DNA from: Gemmatimonadaceae bacterium
GTDB lineage: Bacteria; Gemmatimonadota; Gemmatimonadetes; Gemmatimonadales; Gemmatimonadaceae
Reading direction: 5' to 3'
DNA: 64,000 nt
Assembly: GCA_020846935.1 (NCBI GenBank)
Contig: JADLCY010000010.1
Location: 62,001 to 126,000 of the forward strand
Position 1 is the stretch's first letter; every line of letters begins with the position of its first letter. This document shows, piece after piece, positions 29,740 to 37,514 of the stretch. Below the pieces are notes generated by a model. The model saw only the letters and a program-made list of their open reading frames with translations, made no database searches and was not told the DNA's origin. A program made the position numbers and the translations under genes.

Positions 29740-29781
29740 ATCGGGGCCCCGATCGACCGGGTGCGGCTCGGACCTTCCGAG
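29740..29781 (+). promoter_or_regulatory. Structured leader upstream of rpsP
   Basis: Between ffh and rpsP there is a 14 bp perfect palindrome, ATCGGGGCCCCGAT (29740-29753), followed by a hairpin CTCGGA-CCT-TCCGAG (29767-29781) about 50 nt before the rpsP start. Neither is followed by a T tract. They could be part of a ribosomal-protein leader or an attenuator, but a role is only inferred. Confidence 0.35.
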
Positions 29782-29830
29782 AGGCGCGAAGAGCCCGGAG
29801 CCTGACCTGTTCTCCCGACCACACACTGCC

Positions 29831-30154
29831 ATGGCCGTCCGTATCCGCCTGCGCCGCGAGGGCCGCAAGAAGTCGCCCGCGTATCGCATCGTCGTCACCG
29901 AGTCCACGATGCCGCGCGATGGGCGCTTCATCGAGATCATCGGGACCTACCAGCCGCAACTCAAGGGCAACAGCGTCACGCTCAAGGGCGATCGGGCCAA
30001 CCACTGGCTCGACGTCGGCGCGCAGCCGAGCGACACGGTGCGCTCCATCCTCCGACGCGCCGGGGTGCTCAAGGCCCGCCACGAGGCCCGCCTCGCGAAG
30101 AAGCTCCAGGCCGCGGCCGTGCCGCTGGCCGAGAACAAGCCCGAAGAGGCGTAA
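29831..30154 (+). CDS. rpsP: 30S ribosomal protein S16
   Basis: This 107-residue S16 is a primary binding protein of the 30S subunit. The start [20 protein letters not shown] and the block [12 protein letters not shown] are diagnostic, as are [19 protein letters not shown] and the basic C-terminus. The length fits the longer bacterial forms. rimM follows 8 nt later, in the usual gene order. Confidence 0.98.
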   Translation: MAVRIRLRREGRKKSPAYRIVVTESTMPRDGRFIEIIGTYQPQLKGNSVTLKGDRANHWLDVGAQPSDTVRSILRRAGVLKARHEARLAKKLQAAAVPLAENKPEEA

Positions 30155-30162
30155 CCGTCGGC

Positions 30163-30708
30163 GTGAGCACGCCGGCGCCTGACGAGACGCCGCTCATCAT
30201 CGTGGGCCGGCTGCGACGAGCGCACGGCATCCGCGGTGAACTGCTGGTGGAACCGATGACCGAAACGCCGGACGCGATCTTCGCGCCCGGCGCTCGTGTT
30301 TTCGCCGGAACCGCCACAGGTGACCCGGGCCCGTCGCCCCGCACGCTCACCGTCGAAGATGCGCGGGAGTTCAGGGATCTCCTGCTCGTGACGTTCGAGG
30401 AGATCGTCGATCGCACCGAAGCCGAGAAGTGGCGCGATCGCTACCTCCTGGTCCCGGAAGCGGACGTCGAGGCCCCCGCGGATGACGAGATCTTCGTCCA
30501 CCAGCTCGCCGGCCTCGAGCTGTTTGCCGGCGATGGAACGCACATCGGAACGGTCCTCGGGAGCTATGATGTTGCCGGTCGTTTGCTCCTCGAGGTGCGC
30601 CGCGCGCAGGGCACCGTGCTCCTGCCCTACGAAGCGCCGTTCATCTCCGCGGTGGACGTCCCCGGACGGCGCCTGGTCATGACGCTCCCCGACGGCATGC
30701 TCGACTGA
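30163..30708 (+). CDS. rimM: 16S rRNA processing/maturation factor RimM
   Basis: This 181-residue assembly factor binds S19 and helps mature the 30S head. It starts at GTG. The N-terminal RimM domain has IIVGRLRRAHGIRGELLVEP. The C-terminal PRC barrel has HQLAGLELFAGDGTHIGTV and LLPYEAPFISAVDVPGRRLV. It sits between rpsP and trmD as in most bacteria. Confidence 0.96.
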   Translation: MSTPAPDETPLIIVGRLRRAHGIRGELLVEPMTETPDAIFAPGARVFAGTATGDPGPSPRTLTVEDAREFRDLLLVTFEEIVDRTEAEKWRDRYLLVPEADVEAPADDEIFVHQLAGLELFAGDGTHIGTVLGSYDVAGRLLLEVRRAQGTVLLPYEAPFISAVDVPGRRLVMTLPDGMLD

Positions 30709-30733
30709 CGCCCGCCCCGTTTCCCGCCCGCCG

Positions 30734-31411
30734 GTGCAAATCACCATCGTCACGATCTTTCCCGAGTTCTTCCACACGCCGCTGTCGCTCAGCATCCCGG
30801 CGCAGGCGGCGGCCGCGGGCAGTGTGTCGTTCCGGGTGGTCAACCTCCGCGACTACACGCACGACCGGCACCGCACGGTCGACGACTATCCGTACGGGGG
30901 TGGCGCGGGCATGGTCATGAAGCCCGAGCCCTTCTTCGAGGCTGTCGAGGCACTCGGCTGCGTGGCGCCCGTCGTGCTCCTTTCACCGCGTGGACGCACC
31001 TTCACCCAGGCCGACGCGCAGCGCTTCGCCGACGGCGCGGAACTCACGCTCCTCTGCGGCCACTACAAGGACGTCGACCAGCGCGTGGCCGATCACCTGG
31101 CCACCGAGGAACTCTCGCTCGGAGATTTCGTACTCAGTGGTGGCGAGCCGGCTGCGCTGGCGATCGTGGATGCCGTGGTGCGCCTGCTCCCGGGCGCCAT
31201 GTCCGATCACGAGAGTGCGCGCACCGACTCGTTCTACCTGCCCCAGCAGGGACTGAGCGCCCCCAGCTACACTCGGCCCCCCGAGTATCGCGGGCACGCG
31301 GTCCCGGAGGTACTGCTCTCGGGGCACCACGAACGGATCGCGCAATGGCGAGCGCAGGAAGGCGCGCGGCTCACCAGGGAACGGGCGGACGGGGTGGGGC
31401 GCCGGGACTAG
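30734..31411 (+). CDS. trmD: tRNA (guanine-N1)-methyltransferase TrmD
   Basis: This 225-residue SPOUT methyltransferase makes m1G37 in tRNAs and prevents frameshifting. It starts at GTG 30734 with the family N-terminus ITIVTIFPEFF. Conserved elements are RTVDDYPYGGGAGMVMKPEP, LLCGHYKDVDQRV and LGDFVLSGGEPAAL (knot), then SYTRPPEYRGHAVPEVLLSG. It is followed by an unrelated lipoprotein gene before rplS, which breaks the usual trmD-rplS adjacency. Confidence 0.97.
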   Translation: MQITIVTIFPEFFHTPLSLSIPAQAAAAGSVSFRVVNLRDYTHDRHRTVDDYPYGGGAGMVMKPEPFFEAVEALGCVAPVVLLSPRGRTFTQADAQRFADGAELTLLCGHYKDVDQRVADHLATEELSLGDFVLSGGEPAALAIVDAVVRLLPGAMSDHESARTDSFYLPQQGLSAPSYTRPPEYRGHAVPEVLLSGHHERIAQWRAQEGARLTRERADGVGRRD

Positions 31412-31474
31412 TCTCGGCGAGCTCTGGCGTGCACGTTCTGGCGCGATCGCACGAATTCTGCTGTCCCATCCCAC

Positions 31475-31978
31475 ATGGCGTGTTCGACTCCCCTCGTTCT
31501 GGCCCTCGTGGTCAGCGGTGCCGGCCTGTCGGGCTGCACCGCGGCCTCGTATGCGCCGAGCGGTGAGCTCAGGACCGTCTCGGTACGAAGCGGCAACGCG
31601 GCGCCGACCGCTTTTCACGCCGAGGTGACGGCGGGGGGCCAGGCCGGGCAGGGAGCGAGCCGGCTGCGTGCCAAGGTCACGCTCGAGCTCAAGGGCGACG
31701 CGCTGGAATACCGGATGCACCTGCAGAACCCGAACGGGGAGCTGGTGACCGAGGCAGCCGTGGTCCTCGCGTCCGACGCGGGCGCGCCGGTGATCGCGCT
31801 CTTCTCGGACGGGAGATTCCGGAATGAGATTCTGGAGCTGCGGGGGACGGCCACGGTCCGGGCCTCGGAGCGCGCGGCCGTGATCGCGGAGGAGTTATCG
31901 GCCACGCCGGCCCGGTTTGCCGTGGTGCTGCGTGGGGGTGGGCAAGCCTGGACCGGGGCGGTCAAGCTCGGGAGATAG
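31475..31978 (+). CDS. CHRD-like lipoprotein inserted in the trmD-rplS operon
   Basis: This is a 167-residue secreted lipoprotein with a signal ending in GAGLSGC. The mature part, ASRLRAKVTLELKGDALEYR followed by MHLQNPNGELVTEAA and VIALFSDG, has the beta-strand pattern of CHRD domains (chordin-like; PF07452 type). Some residues of that family, such as the HIH motif, are not obvious, so the assignment is tentative. It lies 63 nt after trmD and 226 nt before rplS. No role in translation is apparent. Confidence 0.6.
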   Translation: MACSTPLVLALVVSGAGLSGCTAASYAPSGELRTVSVRSGNAAPTAFHAEVTAGGQAGQGASRLRAKVTLELKGDALEYRMHLQNPNGELVTEAAVVLASDAGAPVIALFSDGRFRNEILELRGTATVRASERAAVIAEELSATPARFAVVLRGGGQAWTGAVKLGR

Positions 31979-32072
31979 AGCCGGTCCGGCCCAGGCGCGA
32001 CATCCGGGCGTCTCAGTGGGCTGGTCTTGTGGTCCGGCGCTGCCCGCTGGTCTCGCGCACGCCGGCGCGGGC

Positions 32073-32092
32073 GGCCTCCGAGGTAGGAGGCC
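32073..32092 (+). promoter_or_regulatory. Hairpin upstream of rplS
   Basis: GGCCTCC-GAGGTA-GGAGGCC forms a perfect 7 bp stem with a 6 nt loop, 113 nt before the rplS start and about 95 nt after the lipoprotein stop. There is no T tract. It could end the upstream transcript or act as an L19 leader element. L19 leaders are known in other phyla, but this one has not been matched to them. Confidence 0.4.
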
Positions 32093-32204
32093 GACCCACT
32101 ACCGGCCTCTGAGCTGCCCTACCACCAACCACCACAAGGGTTTACTTTGCAGGTCTCCCTGAAACGACCTGATTCCGGGCCGACCACCACACGCCCTGCG
32201 CCAT

Positions 32205-32585
32205 ATGCATCCGTTCATCGAAACCCAGAAGGAGTGGATGAAGTCGAACGTCCCTCCGTTTCGCCCCGGCGACACCGTTCGCGTCAACGTGCGCGTGAAG
32301 GAAGGTGACAAGGAGCGTCTGCAGGCGTTCGAGGGCGTGTGCATCGCGCGCCGTGGCGGCGGCATCGGCGAGACGTTCACGGTGCGGAAGATTTCGAATG
32401 GTGTCGGGGTCGAGCGCATCTTCCCGGTGCACTCGCCGATGCTGGCGGAGATCAGCGTGGTGCGTCGCGGCCGCGTGCGTCGGGCCAAGCTCTATTACCT
32501 GCGCAATCTCGTTGGCAAGGCGACACGCATCCGCGAGAAGAAGACGCGCGTCGCGGTGCCGGCCACCGGGACGTCCGAGGGCTAG
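32205..32585 (+). CDS. rplS: 50S ribosomal protein L19
   Basis: This 126-residue L19 sits at the interface of the ribosomal subunits. The core is diagnostic: [59 protein letters not shown] and [20 protein letters not shown]. rnhB starts 11 nt after its stop. Confidence 0.98.
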   Translation: MHPFIETQKEWMKSNVPPFRPGDTVRVNVRVKEGDKERLQAFEGVCIARRGGGIGETFTVRKISNGVGVERIFPVHSPMLAEISVVRRGRVRRAKLYYLRNLVGKATRIREKKTRVAVPATGTSEG

Positions 32586-32596
32586 GCGGGCGCAGT

Positions 32597-33220
32597 GTGA
32601 GCTCCCGCTGGACCGGAATCGAGAAGCAGCTCCGAGCGCAGTTCGGACCGCAGCTCGCCGGAATGGATGAAGTTGGACGGGGCCCCCTCGCGGGCCCCGT
32701 CGTCGCGTGTGCCGTCATCATGCCCGCGGATGTGCGGGCGATCCGGGGGGTCGACGACTCCAAGCAGCTCGCGCCGGCCGTGCGCGAGACCCTGGCGCGC
32801 CGGATCCGCGAACGCGCCGTGCGCATCGGCCTGGGCGCAGCGTCCCCGCGCGAGATCGATCGCATCAACATCTATCACGCCACCACGCTGGCCATGCGTC
32901 GGGCGCTGGCCGCGTTAGGCGTCGCCCCCGACCACCTCGTGGTCGACGGCCGGCAGATCCGGACCCTTGGCACCACGCACACGGCGGTCGTTGGCGGCGA
33001 CGGGAAGTGCTATTCCGTGGCCTGTGCGTCGATTCTCGCCAAGGTCGCGCGGGATCGCCTCATGACGCGCCTGGCCGCACGGTATCCCGTGTACGGGTGG
33101 GACCACAACGCCGGATATGCCACGGCTCATCATCTCGCGGCCATCGACGCGCACGGGGTGACGCCGCACCACCGGGCGAGCTTCTGCACGAAGCAGTTGT
33201 CGTTCGATTTCTCCGGTTAG
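32597..33220 (+). CDS. rnhB: Ribonuclease HII
   Basis: This 207-residue enzyme removes RNA from RNA-DNA hybrids and misincorporated ribonucleotides. GTG 32597 is chosen because the frame upstream of it overlaps rplS and is arginine-rich noise. The active-site motif GMDEVGRGPLAGPVVACAV (Asp, Glu), then GVDDSKQL, HLVVDG, ASILAKVARDRLM and YGWDHNAGYAT are all present. Its TAG stop is followed at once by a strong hairpin that likely ends the operon. Confidence 0.96.
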   Translation: MSSRWTGIEKQLRAQFGPQLAGMDEVGRGPLAGPVVACAVIMPADVRAIRGVDDSKQLAPAVRETLARRIRERAVRIGLGAASPREIDRINIYHATTLAMRRALAALGVAPDHLVVDGRQIRTLGTTHTAVVGGDGKCYSVACASILAKVARDRLMTRLAARYPVYGWDHNAGYATAHHLAAIDAHGVTPHHRASFCTKQLSFDFSG

Positions 33221-33244
33221 GCGCGTTGGAACGCTCCAACGCGC
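33221..33244 (+). terminator. Hairpin terminator after rnhB
   Basis: GCGCGTTGGA-ACGC-TCCAACGCGC is a perfect 10 bp stem with a 4 nt loop, placed immediately after the rnhB stop codon. The downstream sequence is only mildly T-rich. It separates the ribosomal block from the CRP-type promoter of the next gene. Confidence 0.65.
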
Positions 33245-33264
33245 GTCATGCGTCAATATTGCCG

Positions 33265-33357
33265 TGTGAGTTCCCGCACAGTGACGGTTCGGTTCGATTA
33301 GGTGATGGTTATCGTGTGATAGCGGTCACACGCGGAATTCCTTGCCGTGCATATACT
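33265..33357 (+). promoter_or_regulatory. Class II/III CRP-type promoter with two operators
   Basis: A perfect CRP/FNR-family palindrome TGTGA-TAGCGG-TCACA lies at 33315-33330 (GTGTGA/TCACAC when extended). A second site with one mismatch, TGTGA-GTTCCC-GCACA, lies at 33265-33280, exactly 50 bp upstream. A -10 element TATACT is at 33352-33357. If transcription starts near 33364, the operator centres are at -41.5 and -91.5, the classic spacing of tandem CRP-activated promoters. The target is the OmpA-like lipoprotein gene starting at 33445. The regulator is not in the window. Confidence 0.7.
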
Positions 33358-33444
33358 TCGCGCGTGCCTGGACCGCCTGCCCGCTCTTCCTCCCAGACCG
33401 GTGGCGGCACATCCAACCTGACTTGCCTACCTGAGGGGTACGCC

Positions 33445-34107
33445 ATGATGACCATTCGCAATGTCTCGGCAGCAGCGCTGGCCGCCGTCGTTCTGAGTGC
33501 CTGCGCCACGAAGGGCTTCGTTCGCAAGGAGCTCGCGACCGGGATCACCACCGAGCGCACGGAGCGCGTGAGCGCCGACAGCACGATCACGAACGAAATG
33601 CGCACGGAGTTCACCGGGGTGAAGGGCGAGATCGCGACGCTCAAGACCGACGTGGCCTCGCTTCGTCGCGACCTGACCGCGCTGCGCACCGAGTTCGGCG
33701 CGAAGATCACGGCGATGGAAAACGGCATGAAGTTCGCCTTCCCGGTGAACTTCGCGTACGACGATGCGTCGGTGCGTGATAGCGATCGTCCGTCGCTCGA
33801 TCGCTTCGTGCAGGTGGTCAACAAGTACTACGGCGGCGCGCTGGTGACGGTGGAAGGCTTCGCCGATCCGGCCGGCTCGTCCTCGTACAACCTCGCGCTG
33901 TCGCAGCGTCGCGCCGAGAGCGTTTCGTCGTACCTGACGCAGGCCGGCATCACGGGCGTGTCGCTCCGTGCGATCGGCCTTGGTGAGACCCGCCAGGTGA
34001 TCGAAGGCGCCGAGCGTGACCAGCCGGGCGCCGAGGCGAACCGCCGCGTGGTCTTCGTCGTCGAGACGAAGGGTGCCGCGACGAACGCCGTCAGCTCGAT
34101 GCAGTAA
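33445..34107 (+). CDS. OmpA-family (Pal-like) lipoprotein with coiled coil
   Basis: This 220-residue lipoprotein starts at ATG 33445, about 6 nt after a GAGGGG ribosome site. The lipobox is VLSAC with Cys 20. Residues 25-90 form a predicted coiled coil (heptad-like TDVASLRRDLTALRTEFGAK). Residues about 95-212 are an OmpA peptidoglycan-binding domain with VTVEGFADPAGSSSYN, LSQRRAESVSSYL and EANRRVVFVVET. It probably anchors the outer membrane to peptidoglycan, reaching through its coiled coil. It is monocistronic, with a CRP-type promoter and a strong terminator. Confidence 0.9.
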   Translation: MMTIRNVSAAALAAVVLSACATKGFVRKELATGITTERTERVSADSTITNEMRTEFTGVKGEIATLKTDVASLRRDLTALRTEFGAKITAMENGMKFAFPVNFAYDDASVRDSDRPSLDRFVQVVNKYYGGALVTVEGFADPAGSSSYNLALSQRRAESVSSYLTQAGITGVSLRAIGLGETRQVIEGAERDQPGAEANRRVVFVVETKGAATNAVSSMQ

Positions 34108-34130
34108 GCTGCACAGAACAGTTTGACTGG

Positions 34131-34170
34131 AACGGCCCCCGCGGATTCGCGGGGGCCGTTCTTGCGTTTT
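34131..34170 (+). terminator. Rho-independent terminator
   Basis: AACGGCCCCCGCG-GATT-CGCGGGGGCCGTT is a perfect 13 bp stem with a 4 nt loop, followed by CTTGCGTTTT. It lies 24 nt after the OmpA-like lipoprotein stop and is the clearest intrinsic terminator in the window. Confidence 0.92.
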
Positions 34171-34293
34171 CCCCGGCGTGCCGCACGGCTCCCCCGGTCC
34201 GGTCGACTCGGCGAGACCAGCGTGGGGGCTGTGCCGGACGCTGCCGAGACCGGGTGGGATCGAATAGGTTCCGCGATGGTCCTGGCAGTGCCA

Positions 34294-34366
<73 letters not shown>

Positions 34367-34509
34367 TACCGCCTGTCCCACGGCTCAGCACGTGCGAACG
34401 GCGCGTTCGCTGGCCCTTCACGCGGCGGCAGTCCGCCTGACGAGTGCCGGCGTAGGCGAAGCACGGAGCGGAATCCCGCCCGTCGCCACACCACATCCGA
34501 GGAACCACC

Positions 34510-35459
34510 ATGCCGCAGCCACGCGAGTGGCGGATCGCGCGCGTTGCGCGCGCACTCGCCTGGAGCACTGTCCTCGCCTTCACCGCCGCCTGCACCGGCG
34601 ATGACGGCGCCGTTGGGCCGCCCGGCCCGCCGGGTACCACCGGCGCCCAGGGTCCGGCCGGGCCACCAGGTCCGCAGGGCCCCACCGGCCCGACCGGACC
34701 GACGGGATCGTCTGCGGGCCGGACGATCTACGCCGTCGACGCCACTAACGCGCTCCTCAGCTTCGGCGCGCTTCGCCCCGACCTCGTGCGCCGCACTGCG
34801 ATCACGGGACTGCAAGCCGGTGAGTCGGTGCTCGGCATCGACTTCCGACCCGTTGATGGCAAGCTCTACGCGCTGGGATCCACGAGCCGCGTGTACGCCA
34901 TCGACACCGCGACCGCGGTGGCCACCGCGGTCGGGCCGGCGGCCTTCACTCCGGCGATCGCCGGCACGAACGTCGGCTTCGACTTCAACCCGGTCCCCGA
35001 TCGGATCCGCATTCATACCGATCAGACGCAGGACATTCGGCTGAATCCAGTCACCGGTGCGCTCGCCGCGACGGACGTCCCGCTCGCCTATCGCACTGGC
35101 GATGCCGGCTTCGGCATCACGCCCACGGTGGCGGGGACCGCCTACACGAACAGTGTGGCCGGCGCGACACCACCGTGCTCTTTGCGATCGATGCGGCCCG
35201 TGACGTCCTGGTGACGCTCGCAAACCCCAACGATGGGCAGCTGTCCACGGTTGGCCCGCTCGGTGTCAACACGAACCTGGACATCGGCTTCGACATCGCC
35301 GGTGTCAGCGGCGACGCGTTCGTCACGCTCACCACGGGCGCGGGAGCCGGTGGCACGGGCTCCACGCTCTACGTGATCAACCCGTCGACCGGTGCGCTCT
35401 TCGTGATCGGCAACGTTGGCTCTGCTGCTCCGGTGCGCGGGATCGCCATCGCACCTTGA
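34510..35459 (+). pseudogene. DUF4394-like lipoprotein with collagen-like repeat, frameshifted
   Basis: The frame from ATG 34510 (with GAGGAACC upstream) encodes a lipoprotein signal ending FTAAC, then twelve Gly-X-Y triplets (GAV to GSS), then a DUF4394 beta-propeller-like domain ([30 protein letters not shown]). Near 35168 the frame changes. The continuation, [19 protein letters not shown] to GIAIAP at 35459, is in another phase. Restoring one base in GACACCACC would rejoin them into about 316 residues. It is either a real frameshift or a base-calling error. An intact gene would encode an exported collagen-stalked protein. Confidence 0.75.
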
Positions 35460-35489
35460 GGCAGCCCGCCCCAGCGCCGGCGATCACCG

Positions 35490-35936
35490 TCAGGCGCGGG
35501 GCGCAGCCGGCGCGGCGGGGACGCACATCACGAATGCATGATATCGGCGCTCGCCCTGGCGAGGTTCCACCACCGTGGCGGCGCGCGCTTCGGCTTCCGT
35601 GTTCAGGACCGCACCCTCGTAGACGTTGAAGAGGCAATCCACGGCGGCATGTCGGAAGCGCAGGCTCGCCTCGTTTGGGGCATCGATCGGGTCCGGGGTG
35701 CGCGTCCAGCCAGCGGCCCGAAGTCGCTGGTAGAAGTCCTCGGCGGCTCTTCGAATGCCGACCGCGGTTGCCCCGGCGGCCGTCACGCGACAGCCCGGTG
35801 TGCGCTGTCTGGTGCGCCAGTCGTCGATGGTATCGCGCTCGACCACGGCCACCATGCCGGAGCGCTCGACGAAACGCCGGGCCTCGGCGCAGAGCGGCTG
35901 GGGCTGGAGCGCGAAGACAAGCAGGAGCCGGACCAT
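35490..35936 (-). CDS. Hypothetical secreted protein
   Basis: This 148-residue protein has a short hydrophobic N-terminus (RLLLVFALQPQPLCAEA) that could be a signal peptide. The mature part has VERDTIDDWRTRQRTPGCRV, then YQRLRAAGWTRTPDPID and HAAVDCLFNVYEGAV. I do not recognise the family. It converges on the DUF4394-like gene, with 30 nt between the stops. Among the overlapping frames here this one has the most protein-like composition. Confidence 0.5.
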   Translation of the reverse strand: MVRLLLVFALQPQPLCAEARRFVERSGMVAVVERDTIDDWRTRQRTPGCRVTAAGATAVGIRRAAEDFYQRLRAAGWTRTPDPIDAPNEASLRFRHAAVDCLFNVYEGAVLNTEAEARAATVVEPRQGERRYHAFVMCVPAAPAAPRA

Positions 35937-36132
35937 GGATCGAATGTCGCGCGGTCACGCCGCCTTCACGCCGTCGTACCCCTCAAGCGAGCAGCGGACG
36001 TAACGCCCTCACGTCCGCGATTCGCACGAGCCGTGGGCGCGACTCAAGGAAAGCGCGGAAAGGGTGACCTTGGCATCGGGCGGGCGTGCAGCGCCTTGGC
36101 GGCCGGCGACTGCCCTTGACGTGCCCCAGAAG

Positions 36133-36163
36133 GGCCGCGCGACCCCGCGGCGGGCGCGCGGCC
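36133..36163 (-). terminator. Hairpin after the small-peptide gene
   Basis: GGCCGCGCG and CGCGCGGCC form a 9 bp stem around a 13 nt loop, 18 nt beyond the stop of the small secreted peptide gene in its direction of transcription. There is no strong T tract, so it is called a probable terminator of the three-gene cassette. Confidence 0.45.
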
Positions 36164-36180
36164 GCTCTGGCTCGCGGCCC

Positions 36181-36402
36181 CTAGAAGTTGCCGTACCCAA
36201 TGTGTGCGGCACCGCATGAGTCGTAGCCCAGCCCCGCATGCGCAGTCCCCTGATGGGTTGCTGGCCACTGAATTCCTTCCCAGTCGTCATGTCGCCAGCT
36301 CCCGGTCGGTATCTGCCAATCTTCGCAACAGAAGCAGCCATCCACACCGGTTGCGGCCACGTTGCCAATCAGTAAAAGAGCCGCGAGCAGAATCCTCCGC
36401 AT
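36181..36402 (-). CDS. Small secreted Cys/Trp/His-rich peptide
   Basis: This is a 73-residue precursor. Residues 1-19 form a signal peptide (RRILLAALLLIGNVAATG). The roughly 54-residue mature part has Cys 23, 25, 26 and 63, four Trp at 29, 36, 41 and 46 at spacings of 7, 5 and 5, four His, and a Gly/Tyr-rich tail ending IGYGNF. A near-perfect ribosome site, GGAGGTGG, sits 4 nt before the ATG and overlaps the stop of the propeller gene, so strong translation is expected. It is the last gene of a cassette with a di-heme enzyme and a beta-propeller. I recognise no named family. A modified or exported peptide is an inference. Confidence 0.7.
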   Translation of the reverse strand: MRRILLAALLLIGNVAATGVDGCFCCEDWQIPTGSWRHDDWEGIQWPATHQGTAHAGLGYDSCGAAHIGYGNF

Positions 36403-36413
36403 GATCCACCTCC

Positions 36414-37514
36414 CTAGCGTTTGAATGTCGCACGATACACTTCCACGCCCGACGTCTCGGCGCTGTCCGCGGGCAACGCGAACAGATACCCTCCAGATAG
36501 TGGTGAACCCACAAAGCCCTCAAACCTCTTGCTAGCCAACACGCGGTGATTCGCGAGGTCGATCACTTGGATGAGCGTGGCTACTCGCGGTCGACGCTCC
36601 AGGGCAGCGAATTCCGCAGGCGTTGCCTCCCGTCGCGATTGACGCACGGGTCTCCATGAGGCGCTCGGCACCGTCGAGACGGTCCATAAGTGATTCTCCG
36701 GCCCTTCCCACAGGCCCCACAGTCGCGGCGCTACTGGCTGGTCGAAGACTCCATCAGAGGGAAGGTCATCCGGGTTCTCCGCAGGTATCCACTCCGCGGT
36801 CTCGAGAAGGGATCTACGCTTCGCCAGCGCCGCATCGTAGACATCGATGCGGAAGATGTAGGGATGCGCGATGAGCACCTCGCCATTCGGCCGCACTGCC
36901 AGCAGCCGGTGCTGGAGCCACGACTTGCGCCACTGCGGGCCCGCGTCATCGAATCGTTTTATGGACGCTCCGTGCTTGTCGATCTGTTGCACTACAAGCG
37001 AAGCACCGCCTCCCGGCAACGACCTCTCGTTTAGCAACAGGTTACCGTTCGGAAGGCGAATGGCGGCCATGCCCTGACCACCCCGAACCCGGATTGGCGT
37101 GCTTCCAAGGAAATTCCCATCCTTCGAGAAGCGGGAGCTTCTCCCCAGCGCAGCATCGATGATCTGCACTTCACCACCCGGACCAGGGACGATGTTGCGC
37201 ACAACTTCGTACTCTCCTGGCCCCCCGCCTTTCCTCCCCAGCTGCCGAAGAAACATTCCGGAGGAGTCGAACAGTCGAACTACACGCTCGCGAGGGTCAA
37301 GGACGTAGAATCGACCGAACACGTCGCGTGCCAGCCACGTGCTGGGTGCGGACGACAGGTCCGTGTCCGTTCGAAGCGTTACCACCCTCTCGAGTACGAT
37401 CGTGCATGATCCACACGAAGGCTCGGCCGACATTCGTATCACAGGCTGTGCCGAGAGCGTAATGCCTCCAATCGAAGAAGCGACGACGGCATATCTGAAG
37501 CTAAGAGGAGTCAT
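36414..37514 (-). CDS. 6-bladed beta-propeller (NHL-like) protein
   Basis: This 366-residue protein has a weak N-terminal export signal ending near TLSAQ, then repeated propeller blades. The visible blade motifs are DVFGRFYVLDPRERVVRLFD, GEVQIIDAAL with RSSRFSKDG, IRLPNGNLLL, LAVRPNGEVLIAHPYIFRID and LWTVSTVPSASW. The type is common beside small secreted peptides in other phyla. Its ATG overlaps the di-heme enzyme stop as ATGA. Codon use is less GC-rich than in the neighbouring blocks. The ligand is unknown. Confidence 0.78.
   Translation of the reverse strand: MTPLSFRYAVVASSIGGITLSAQPVIRMSAEPSCGSCTIVLERVVTLRTDTDLSSAPSTWLARDVFGRFYVLDPRERVVRLFDSSGMFLRQLGRKGGGPGEYEVVRNIVPGPGGEVQIIDAALGRSSRFSKDGNFLGSTPIRVRGGQGMAAIRLPNGNLLLNERSLPGGGASLVVQQIDKHGASIKRFDDAGPQWRKSWLQHRLLAVRPNGEVLIAHPYIFRIDVYDAALAKRRSLLETAEWIPAENPDDLPSDGVFDQPVAPRLWGLWEGPENHLWTVSTVPSASWRPVRQSRREATPAEFAALERRPRVATLIQVIDLANHRVLASKRFEGFVGSPLSGGYLFALPADSAETSGVEVYRATFKR

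Noticed and set aside
30734-31411. A longer ATG-initiated start for trmD
   Set aside because: The family N-terminus begins exactly at GTG 30734 and no upstream in-frame ATG gives a related sequence.
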